Below are positions 11,507 to 18,049 of a DNA stretch of 18,049 nucleotides, one piece after another. The notes beneath the pieces were generated by a model, which was given only the letters and a program-made list of their open reading frames with translations, was not told where the DNA came from and ran no database searches. The DNA is taken from contig JAFGXK010000035.1 in the NCBI GenBank assembly GCA_016936695.1, forward strand, positions 1 through 18,049, written 5' to 3'. How positions within the stretch are numbered: the first letter of the stretch is position 1; each line of letters opens with the position of its first letter. Made by a program: the position numbers and the translations under genes. This DNA comes from Bacteroidales bacterium. Its GTDB lineage: Bacteria > Bacteroidota > Bacteroidia > Bacteroidales > VadinHA17.

Positions 11507-12817
11507 ATGAAAACCATCAGGAACTTATCATTAATCGCACTGCTTCTGCTGCCGGCCTTTACCGCGGCAACAGTGTATGCAGGAACTTCTCCCGACAGGA
11601 AGAAGAACACGCAGGAAACAATCCTTACCTTTAAGGGAAAGGTAATAGATGCTGAATCGGGAAACCCATTGGTATTTGCATCGGTAGCCGTAAAGGAAAC
11701 CAATGTTGCCACCATTACAAATATTGACGGGGAATTTCAGATTAAGATCTTTGAGACTCAGACATCCAGGAACCTGGAAGTGACCTTTCTCGGTTACAGG
11801 AATAAGACAATCCCGCTTACAGAATTAAGAGAGAATGGTTACAATAATGTGATTTCTTTAACGCCTGCCCCGATCCCCATCAAGGAGATAGTCGTCAAGC
11901 CGATCGATCCTGAAGTCATTGTAAGGAATGCAATCGGGAGGATAGGCAAAAATTTCGCCGACGAGACCAACCTGATGACTGCCTTTTACAGGGAGACAAT
12001 CCGCAAGAACAGGACATATGTTTCAATAGGTGAAGCTGTTGTCGAGATTTTCAAAGCTCCCTATGCAAACGATATCCGTTTTGACGGAGCCAGGATCTAC
12101 AAGGGCAGGAAGGGATCGGATGTCGAAAGAATGGATACCGTTCTGTTCAAGCTTCAGGGAGGACCGATTACCGTGCTCCAGCTTGATATTGCAAAGAACA
12201 CCGAGGCGATATTGACAATCGATGCCATGAAATACTATGACTATTCACTTTCTTCTGTAATCGAGATCGATGACAGGCCTCACTACGTGATCACCTTCAA
12301 GCAAAAGCCTCATGTGGATATGCCGCTTTTCATGGGTAACCTTTACATAGCCATCGACTCTTATGCGCTTACCGAAGCAGAATTCGGGTTCAACCTTGAG
12401 GACAAGGATGCCGTGTCGTCAATATTCATCAAGAAGAAGCCTCTCGGGATGCAAGTAACACCAGAGATAGCAACTTACAGGACTCAGTATCGTGAACAGG
12501 ACGGCAAGTGGTACTTCGCATATTCAAGGGCTGAAGTGAAATTCAAGGTGAACTGGAAGAAGAAACTCTTCAACACCTTTTATACAACCATGTCGGAAAT
12601 GGCAATAACCGACCGTACTAACGAAGAAGTGATTAAATTTGCAGGAAAGGAGAAACTCAGATACAATGATGTATTCTCCGAGCAGGTAAGTGCCTTTACC
12701 GATCCTGATTTCTGGGGCGACTATAATGTGATTGAACCCGACCAGAGCATCGAATCGGCAATCAGGCGGCTGAGCAGGAAGCTTAAATTCAGCGACAGGG
12801 ATGATCTTGAGAAATAA
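11507..12817 (+). CDS. CarboxypepD_reg-like domain surface protein
   Basis: 436 residues with a signal peptide (~1-25, LSLIALLLLPAFTAATVYA). An Ig-like CarboxypepD_reg domain lies at ~41-118 (FKGKVIDAESGNPLVFASV, TNIDGEFQIKI, LEVTFLGYRNKTI). A ~300-residue beta-rich region then lacks an obvious barrel (MTAFYRETIRKN, LTIDAMKYYDYSL, MPLFMGNLYIAIDSYAL, ends FTDPDFWGDYNVIEPDQSIESAI). This second region is shared with the product of 14378-15928, so the two are paralogues. Bacteroidota surface and TonB-receptor proteins often carry such N-terminal domains. I place it in the periplasm or at the outer membrane. It is the first gene of the sigma/FecR operon (7 nt to the sigma gene), so it may be the sensor, the target, or both. 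Function unknown. Confidence 0.8.
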   Translation: MKTIRNLSLIALLLLPAFTAATVYAGTSPDRKKNTQETILTFKGKVIDAESGNPLVFASVAVKETNVATITNIDGEFQIKIFETQTSRNLEVTFLGYRNKTIPLTELRENGYNNVISLTPAPIPIKEIVVKPIDPEVIVRNAIGRIGKNFADETNLMTAFYRETIRKNRTYVSIGEAVVEIFKAPYANDIRFDGARIYKGRKGSDVERMDTVLFKLQGGPITVLQLDIAKNTEAILTIDAMKYYDYSLSSVIEIDDRPHYVITFKQKPHVDMPLFMGNLYIAIDSYALTEAEFGFNLEDKDAVSSIFIKKKPLGMQVTPEIATYRTQYREQDGKWYFAYSRAEVKFKVNWKKKLFNTFYTTMSEMAITDRTNEEVIKFAGKEKLRYNDVFSEQVSAFTDPDFWGDYNVIEPDQSIESAIRRLSRKLKFSDRDDLEK

Positions 12818-12824
12818 TTAAAGT

Positions 12825-13361
12825 ATGCCGGGGGATTCTGAGATAGTAAGGAGGATCAGACAAGGTGATAAAGGACAGTTTGAGTCACTTTTCCGGTCCT
12901 CCTATGTTTCCCTGGTAAGATATGCCAGAACGATGACAAGAGATCATGACACTGCTGAGGAAATTGTTCAGGATCTCTTTTTCAGGCTCTGGAAGGACAA
13001 GGAAAAGCTTCAGATTGAAAGTTCTTTGAACGGTTACCTTTTCAGGTCTGTTCACAACCGCTGCCTGCATCACATCAACCACAACAAGGTAGTTGAGAAG
13101 TATGCCAATGAAGTGGTTATGTTAAGCTCCGGGACAGGAGAAGACACTGCGGACCTGGTAAACTACAACGACCTTCAGGCAAAGATTGTCCGGATACTGG
13201 AAAGACTTCCTGAAAAATGCGGAAGGATATTCTGCATGAACAGGTTTGAAGGTCTTAAGTATTCGGAGATAGCTGAAAAGCTCTCAGTGTCGGTAAAAAC
13301 CGTTGAGGCAAACATGGGAAGGGCGTTAAAGGAATTCAGAAAAGCACTCGCAGAACAATGA
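12825..13361 (+). CDS. ECF-type RNA polymerase sigma factor (Bacteroidota expansion family)
   Basis: 178 residues with the two-domain ECF layout. Sigma2 spans ~10-85, including HDTAEEIVQDLFFRLW, the conserved core-binding helix. Sigma4 spans ~120-175 with the helix-turn-helix LKYSEIAEKLSVSVKTVEANMGRAL. The spacing and the LPEKCGRIFCMNRFEGLKYSEIA signature match the Bacteroides expansion family 1 ECF sigma factors. It directs RNA polymerase to a dedicated promoter set and is expected to be held inactive by the FecR-type protein whose ATG overlaps its stop by 4 nt (ATGA). Targets cannot be told; autoregulation of this operon is common in the family. Confidence 0.93.
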   Translation: MPGDSEIVRRIRQGDKGQFESLFRSSYVSLVRYARTMTRDHDTAEEIVQDLFFRLWKDKEKLQIESSLNGYLFRSVHNRCLHHINHNKVVEKYANEVVMLSSGTGEDTADLVNYNDLQAKIVRILERLPEKCGRIFCMNRFEGLKYSEIAEKLSVSVKTVEANMGRALKEFRKALAEQ

Positions 13362-14362
13362 AAGACATAAACAACACCGGAAAATACACTGACAGGGACT
13401 GGGAAGAACTTGCAGCCCATCTGTCGGGAGAGAGAACCGGCAACACGGAACTCCTCAGCCGGTTTGCTGAAGAGGACAAACATAATACTGTAATTTACTG
13501 GAAGGAATTGAGAGAGATGGACAAAGAAAAGGAAATAAATGTGGATCAGGCCTGGGATAAGCTTTACTCGAGGCTTAAGAATAATGGATTAATCAGCGAA
13601 GAGCCTGCAGTCAGGAGAAGATTCTTCACCCCCGCCCTTTACAGGATCGCCGCTGCATTGCTTCTTTTACTGGGCATAGGATCCGCATTGCTGTATATGT
13701 ATAACAAGGACCTCTTCGGCAGCCTTATCGTTGTTGCCACTACCGAAGATCAGAAGAACCTGGAGGTGACGCTTCCCGACGGGAGCACCATATTCCTTAA
13801 CCGGAACACTCAGGTCACTTACCCCCGTAACTTCGGTGAAGGAGAAAGGAGTGTTACTCTCTCCGGGGAAGCTTACTTTGATGTAGCCCGTGATGAGTCA
13901 AAACCGTTCACCATTGATGCGGGGGAAGCCATTGTAAGAGTACTTGGAACATCTTTTAACGTCAGGACTAGCGATCAGGATTCACCGGTCGAAGTCTTCG
14001 TCAGGACAGGACAGGTGATGGTAACAGGCACCGATGAGAACAACGGTCTGGTACTCGACCCGGGCTATATAGGGACTGTTTATCCCGACAGGGCTGAGCG
14101 TTCCGTTAATACCGATCCTAATTACATGTCGTGGAATACCGGGCTTCTTGTATACGATGGCCAGACGCTCGACATAGTCTTCAGGGACCTCAAGAAAGTC
14201 TACAATATGGATATAGTAGCTGATGATCCGGGTATCCTTTCACATACCTGGACCTCACCAATCGATAATCAGCCGCAGGAGACAATAATTCGCTTAATTT
14301 GTGCTAGCTTTAACCTTGGTTATGCTAAAGATGGGGATGTTTACCATCTGAAAAGGAAATAA
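13358..14362 (+). CDS. FecR-type anti-sigma factor with DUF4974 domain
   Basis: 334 residues. The cytoplasmic N-terminal part (~1-90) has WEELAAHLSGE, the typical sigma-binding anti-sigma helix region. One transmembrane helix lies at ~93-113 (IAAALLLLLGIGSALLYMY). The periplasmic FecR domain (~125-225) contains VTLPDGSTIFLNRNTQVTYP, VTLSGEAYFDVARDESKPF and VRVLGTSFNVR, and the DUF4974 (STN-like) domain spans ~262-332 (LLVYDGQTLDIVFRDLKKVY). Such proteins bind an ECF sigma factor in the cytoplasm and receive a signal through the periplasm from an outer-membrane partner carrying an STN domain. Here the only STN-domain partner in the window is the next gene, 15 nt downstream. Confidence 0.93.
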   Translation: MKDINNTGKYTDRDWEELAAHLSGERTGNTELLSRFAEEDKHNTVIYWKELREMDKEKEINVDQAWDKLYSRLKNNGLISEEPAVRRRFFTPALYRIAAALLLLLGIGSALLYMYNKDLFGSLIVVATTEDQKNLEVTLPDGSTIFLNRNTQVTYPRNFGEGERSVTLSGEAYFDVARDESKPFTIDAGEAIVRVLGTSFNVRTSDQDSPVEVFVRTGQVMVTGTDENNGLVLDPGYIGTVYPDRAERSVNTDPNYMSWNTGLLVYDGQTLDIVFRDLKKVYNMDIVADDPGILSHTWTSPIDNQPQETIIRLICASFNLGYAKDGDVYHLKRK

Positions 14363-14377
14363 CAAACACTCAGTATA

Positions 14378-15928
14378 ATGTCGGTCAATGGCACAGTATC
14401 GAAGATTCTAAAGGCCATTGCATTGTTGATGTTACTGATACCGCCGCAGAAGCTGTTGTGCCAGGAGGGTATCCTGGATTCGGTGTTTACCTTCAGGGCA
14501 GGATCAATAAAGACAGGCAGTGCCCTCGACATTATTACAAGGGAAACAGGATACCATTTCACTTACGACAGCCGTCTTGTCAACCCTGAGAAAAAGGTTG
14601 AAATGAACTTCAGGCAAATCCGCCTGAAGGTGGCTCTCGACAGCATTCTCAAAGGCGATTCACTTGTTTATTCAGTTATTGACGAGTTTATAATTATCTC
14701 GAGGGAGATACCGCCCCCTGCCAGGGTAGAGACCGATTCGCTCACCAGGCCTCTTCTAAAGGACATCACCGGTTTGATTGTTGACGGTGAATCGTCCGAA
14801 CCTCTTTCTTTTGCAGCTATAGGACTAAAGAACACAGGCAGGGGTTCCGTTTCAAACAACAACGGGGAATTCGGATTAAGGATCCATCCCGTTGATTACG
14901 ACGATACCCTTGTTGTTTCGTATCTTGGCTACTATGCCAGGGAAATTCCTGTGAGGCAATCGCTTGGGAATTTCTTCAGGATTGAAATGAGAAGGGAATT
15001 CATATCGATCCCCGAGATCATCATTAAGAACCAGATCCCCTGGGATATTGTAAACAAAGTGCGGTATAACCTTACACGTAACTATGGGAACACTCCTGCC
15101 CGCACCACCGCTTTTTACAGGGAGGGCGTTTTGAGAAAGAACGAGCTTCAGACCTATTCCGAAGCTGTCCTTCAGATATATAAGAGCGCCTATTCCGGCA
15201 CTCTTTTGAATGATCAGGTTAAGGTGTTGAAAAGCAGGAAGATAGAAAACCTCGGTATAAGTGATACGATAGCAGTAAGGCTGAAGGCAGGATTAAACAC
15301 ATGTCTCCAGCTTGACGGCATGAAGCACGGGTTTGATTTTATCTCTGGCGAGAGTATGCTGGATTACACCTACAGGCTTACCGACATCGTATCCTTTGAT
15401 GAAGAAGCTGCTTACGAGATAGAGTTTTCCCCGAGAGAGGATGCCGATGTGCCGATGTTTCGCGGATCATTATTTATTAATACTTCGGATTTTGCCCTGC
15501 TGAAGGCGGAATTCAGCATCACCTCCGATTATCTTAAGGAGATGAGATCGTCATTCATATCAAATCCGTCGCGGGACTTCACAACCTGGCCTGTTTCAGT
15601 GGATTATTCGGTTTCGTACAGGAAAGTGGCCGGAAGATATTACCTTAATCATGTCAGGGGGGACCTCCGTTTCGAGTCGAGGCAGAAAAAAAGAATTTTT
15701 AAGACCCTGTTTGATGTCTTCTTCGAGATGGCGGTTACCAGCTCGAGCCTTGAGAATGTGGTGAGATTTGAAAGAGAAGAGCTGGCCCCGGTGCATTCGG
15801 TTTTTTCAAGGACAATCAACAGTTATGATCCCGTTTTCTGGGGCGATCAGGAGTTTCTCAAGCCTGAGGAGAATCTTCTCAATGCTTTGAAAAATATGAG
15901 GGTAAAATTGCAGGAATTCAGTGAATGA
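14378..15928 (+). CDS. STN + CarboxypepD_reg-like protein without TonB barrel
   Basis: 516 residues with an N-terminal signal (~1-28). The STN (secretin/TonB short N-terminal) domain at ~38-108 contains GSALDIITRETGYHFTYD and LKVALDSILKGDSLVY. The CarboxypepD_reg-like domain at ~128-205 contains ITGLIVDGESSEPLSFAAI, SNNNGEFGLRI and VVSYLGYYAREI. A ~300-residue C-terminal region is homologous to the product of 11507-12817 (TAFYREGVLRKN, LQLDGMKHGFDFI, VPMFRGSLFINTSDFAL, YDPVFWGDQEFLKPEENLL). In normal Bacteroidota sigma/FecR units the STN and CarboxypepD_reg domains sit at the front of a TonB-dependent receptor of ~1000 residues. Here the plug and 22-strand barrel are absent. I infer that it contacts the FecR/DUF4974 domain in the periplasm. 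Function not established. Confidence 0.82.
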   Translation: MSVNGTVSKILKAIALLMLLIPPQKLLCQEGILDSVFTFRAGSIKTGSALDIITRETGYHFTYDSRLVNPEKKVEMNFRQIRLKVALDSILKGDSLVYSVIDEFIIISREIPPPARVETDSLTRPLLKDITGLIVDGESSEPLSFAAIGLKNTGRGSVSNNNGEFGLRIHPVDYDDTLVVSYLGYYAREIPVRQSLGNFFRIEMRREFISIPEIIIKNQIPWDIVNKVRYNLTRNYGNTPARTTAFYREGVLRKNELQTYSEAVLQIYKSAYSGTLLNDQVKVLKSRKIENLGISDTIAVRLKAGLNTCLQLDGMKHGFDFISGESMLDYTYRLTDIVSFDEEAAYEIEFSPREDADVPMFRGSLFINTSDFALLKAEFSITSDYLKEMRSSFISNPSRDFTTWPVSVDYSVSYRKVAGRYYLNHVRGDLRFESRQKKRIFKTLFDVFFEMAVTSSSLENVVRFEREELAPVHSVFSRTINSYDPVFWGDQEFLKPEENLLNALKNMRVKLQEFSE

Positions 15929-15954
15929 GTTTCCTATTTCCCGGACGGTAATCG

Positions 15955-16962
15955 TCAGTACTGATTAATAAGATTGTACAGTTCAGTCAGGTCGGGAGTA
16001 AGGACGATCTCGGTTCTCCTGTTCTTCTGGCGTGCTTCAGGGGTATTGGCGGCTTCAACCGGGATGTATTCGCTTCTTCCCGATGCTGTAAGTCTGGCAG
16101 GATCTATTTTTGTTCCTTCGAGCAGTGTTCTGACCACCGTCGTTGCCCTTTTTACACTCAGGTCCCAGTTATCGATGAGGTTTCCGCTGCCGGGATTGTA
16201 AGGAACATTATCAGTGTGACCTTCAATTGTAACCTGAATACCCGGGTTCTTCTCCAGGACTCCGGCAAGTTTTCTGAGGGCATTCCGTCCATTTGCGTCA
16301 ATATCCCAGCTTGCCGACTTGAAAAGCAATTTTTCGTCAAGCGACACATACACTTTACCGTCGCGATTTGTTACTGTAAGGCCATTGTTCTCAAATCCGA
16401 GCAAAGCTTCCGAAACCTTTTGTTTGAGGTCCTGAACGATTTTTTTCTGGGAGTCGAGGATCTTTTCGAGTTCAGCCATGCGCTCATTTTTTTTATCAAG
16501 TTCCAGAGTCAGCTCGTCGAGCGATACCTTTTTGAGATCCATTGAATACTCCAGCTGCCTCATGATATCCTCCTTCTGACGCAGGTTATCCTGAGCCGCC
16601 TGAAGATCGGCCAGAAGTTTCCTGGTCTCGGTCAGGTTTCCTTTGATCAAATCATCCTGGGCAATCTGCAGGGCATTGAACCTGTCGGAGAGGGTGTTCA
16701 TTTCCTCCATGGCCTTGTTCCGTTCAATTTCGGCAAGGGCAATATCCTGTCTCGAACTGGCAATCTCAGCTTCGAGGGCAGCGATTTTTGACCCGATTTC
16801 CCTGTTTTGCATTGAGAGGGTAAGATTCTCGGTCTTGAAATCATCCCTGTCAATCATATTCTGCCTGCTTGCATTCTGGAGTTCGCGATACTTGCTGGCC
16901 GGAACGCAAGAGCAGGCTGCAATTGCAAACAGAACGGCAAAAACGGCCTTAGACTTATTCAT
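15955..16962 (-). CDS. OmpA-family peptidoglycan-binding lipoprotein with long coiled coil
   Basis: 335 residues. The signal peptide ends in a lipobox-like sequence (IAAC17, with C19 as alternative), so it is probably a lipoprotein anchored to the outer membrane. Residues ~25-190 form an alpha-helical heptad-rich coiled coil full of Glu, Lys, Gln and Leu. The C-terminal OmpA-like domain (~205-322) binds peptidoglycan: TIEGHTDNVPYN, then N265-W-D267-L-S with R272 (the diaminopimelate-binding Asp/Arg pair), and NRRTEIVL at 314-321. The protein probably spans the periplasm to tether the outer membrane to the wall. It converges on the 14378 gene with only 26 nt between, and is divergent from dxs. 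Confidence 0.9.
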   Translation of the reverse strand: MNKSKAVFAVLFAIAACSCVPASKYRELQNASRQNMIDRDDFKTENLTLSMQNREIGSKIAALEAEIASSRQDIALAEIERNKAMEEMNTLSDRFNALQIAQDDLIKGNLTETRKLLADLQAAQDNLRQKEDIMRQLEYSMDLKKVSLDELTLELDKKNERMAELEKILDSQKKIVQDLKQKVSEALLGFENNGLTVTNRDGKVYVSLDEKLLFKSASWDIDANGRNALRKLAGVLEKNPGIQVTIEGHTDNVPYNPGSGNLIDNWDLSVKRATTVVRTLLEGTKIDPARLTASGRSEYIPVEAANTPEARQKNRRTEIVLTPDLTELYNLINQY

Positions 16963-16996
16963 ATTCAGGATCAGGTTAGTTTGTTATCTGCAGTGA

Positions 16997-17031
16997 CAAA
17001 AATAAGAAAATCCGCTATAAGGGATGGCAAA
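16997..17031 (-). promoter_or_regulatory. Candidate promoter of the OmpA-family gene
   Basis: On the minus strand TTTG (17031-17028) is followed after 23 nt by TATTTTTG (17004-16997), an exact TAnnTTTG -7 match. The spacing is slightly longer than the usual 19-21. It predicts a leader of about 25-30 nt before the ATG at 16962. Confidence 0.38.
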
Positions 17032-17051
17032 CATAAGGCAATAATAATTGT

Positions 17052-17059
17052 TATATTTG
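17052..17059 (+). promoter_or_regulatory. Candidate -7 box of dxs
   Basis: TATATTTG matches TAnnTTTG exactly and lies 25 nt before the dxs ATG. No TTTG element is visible 19-23 nt upstream, so only half of the promoter is supported. Confidence 0.35.
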
Positions 17060-17084
17060 CACAATCTATTTTACCTGTTTAGGA

Positions 17085-18049
17085 ATGTACCAGGAGGAAA
17101 ATCTTCTGTTTCAGATCTCATCACCTGATGACCTCAGAAAACTAAAGCCCGATGAACTTATAAGGCTTAGCGGAGAACTGAGGCAGTATATAATTGATAT
17201 GGTAAGCAAAAACCCGGGTCATCTTGGTGCCAGCCTTGGTGTTGTTGAGCTTACGGTCGCTCTGCATTATGTTTTCAATACACCGTATGACAAGTTAATC
17301 TGGGATGTAGGTCATCAGGCCTATGGGCACAAGATACTGACAGGCCGGCGCGACAGGTTTCATACCAACCGGACCTACAAGGGAATCAGCGGTTTTCCTA
17401 AAATGGACGAGAGTGAATACGATGCTTTCGGAACGGGGCATTCCTCAACATCCATCTCGGCTGCACTTGGAATGGCCGTGGCATCCAAAAAGATGGGCGA
17501 GAAGCGGCATGTGGTTGCCGTGATAGGGGATGGAGCCATGACTGCAGGCCAGGCTTTTGAAGGCCTTAACAATGCAGGTATGGCTCAATCAGACATCCTT
17601 GTAATTCTCAACGATAATAATATTGCTATCGACCAGAATGTTGGGGCTCTGAGGGAGTACCTTCTGGATATAACCACCAGCAAGGCTTATAACCGCTTCA
17701 GGAACAAGGTATGGAATTTTCTCGGAAGGTTCGGTAAATTCAGTCCCGGCGCCAGGACTGTAGCCAGTCAGATACAGTCGGGTCTCAAGAGCACCCTTCT
17801 GGACAAGAGTAATCTTTTCGAAGGATTGAATTTCAGGTATTTCGGACCTATCGACGGTCACGACATACTTCATCTTGTAAGTGTCCTTCAAGACCTGAAG
17901 AGGATTCCCGGACCGAAGCTTCTTCATTGCATGACCATCAAGGGTAAGGGATTGAAGCAGGCGGAGCAGAACCAGACCGCATACCATGCTCCCGGGATAT
18001 TCGACAGGGAAACCGGACTGATAATAAAGACAACCGATGCAGGAGTACC
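17085..18049 (+). CDS. dxs: 1-deoxy-D-xylulose-5-phosphate synthase, N-terminal part (3' truncated)
   Basis: The frame is open from the ATG at 17085 to the window end (321 complete codons; the family is usually ~620-640). The enzyme condenses pyruvate and glyceraldehyde 3-phosphate with thiamine diphosphate, the first step of the MEP isoprenoid pathway, in the cytoplasm. Visible signatures: KNPGHLGASLGVVELTVAL (~42-60), WDVGHQAYGHKILTGRRD (~73-90), FGTGHSSTSISAALGMA (~115-131), and the thiamine-diphosphate motif G148-D-G-A-M-T-A-G running to N176-D-N-N (ILNDNNIAI), then RYFGPIDGHD (~251-260) and KGKGLKQAE. All N-terminal catalytic elements are intact. The upstream leader has a -7-like box; Shine-Dalgarno support is weak, as is usual in Bacteroidota. 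Confidence 0.96.
   Translation, partial: MYQEENLLFQISSPDDLRKLKPDELIRLSGELRQYIIDMVSKNPGHLGASLGVVELTVALHYVFNTPYDKLIWDVGHQAYGHKILTGRRDRFHTNRTYKGISGFPKMDESEYDAFGTGHSSTSISAALGMAVASKKMGEKRHVVAVIGDGAMTAGQAFEGLNNAGMAQSDILVILNDNNIAIDQNVGALREYLLDITTSKAYNRFRNKVWNFLGRFGKFSPGARTVASQIQSGLKSTLLDKSNLFEGLNFRYFGPIDGHDILHLVSVLQDLKRIPGPKLLHCMTIKGKGLKQAEQNQTAYHAPGIFDRETGLIIKTTDAGV

Noticed and set aside
11507..15928. Polysaccharide utilisation locus (SusC/SusD)
   Set aside because: Sigma and FecR genes are present, but no SusC barrel or SusD lipoprotein is found.
17589..17987. 132-codon ORF on the minus strand within dxs
   Set aside because: Antisense to a strongly conserved dxs reading frame; a shadow ORF.

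Overview
The window is chromosomal DNA from a member of the Bacteroidota, probably an uncultured or environmental Bacteroidales-like lineage. The evidence is the gene content: a DUF5916 barrel protein, an ECF sigma factor/FecR pair with a DUF4974 domain, CarboxypepD_reg-like and STN domains, a T9SS-type sorting module, an OmpA lipoprotein with a long coiled coil, and candidate promoters of the Bacteroidota TTTG/TAnnTTTG type. Species cannot be named from the sequence.

Layout. (1) 1-954: 3' end of a DUF5916 outer-membrane barrel gene. (2) 955-1341: non-coding, with a good candidate promoter at 1241-1272. (3) 1342-5893: a tight four-gene operon encoding a single-domain response regulator, a TPR + YaiO-type outer-membrane barrel, a SPOR-TM-HEAT membrane protein and a processive-type GT2 glycosyltransferase. 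The GT2 gene overlaps by 11 nt the 3' end of a convergent gene for a large secreted clan-A-like glycoside hydrolase (5883-8663). Together these look like a compact synthase-dependent exopolysaccharide machine: inner-membrane synthase, inner-membrane/periplasm coupling protein, outer-membrane TPR-barrel exit port, and a secreted hydrolase. (4) 8709-9200: GNAT acetyltransferase.

(5) 9201-10370: a repeat-rich island around a small DUF559 endonuclease gene (9616-10011). C6/G6 palindromes in inverted orientation bracket the gene and its stop codon lies inside one of them. Further out are 16-nt perfect inverted repeats (9358-9373 and 10122-10137), themselves flanked by a 12-nt direct repeat. A 47-nt imperfect direct repeat lies on the right side. 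This resembles a small mobile or REP-like cassette.

(6) 10371-11345 (minus): radical SAM/SPASM protein. (7) 11507-15928: operon of a CarboxypepD_reg-like surface protein, an ECF sigma factor, a FecR-type anti-sigma factor, and an STN + CarboxypepD_reg-like protein that is a paralogue of the first. No TonB-dependent barrel follows, so this is a non-canonical version of the Bacteroidota sigma/anti-sigma signalling unit. (8) 15955-16962 (minus): OmpA-family peptidoglycan-binding lipoprotein. (9) 17085-18049: 5' part of dxs (non-mevalonate isoprenoid pathway), running off the window.

The two regions most worth following are the 1342-8663 candidate polysaccharide system and the 9344-10150 DUF559/repeat cassette. 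No rRNA, tRNA, CRISPR array or recognisable transposase was seen.
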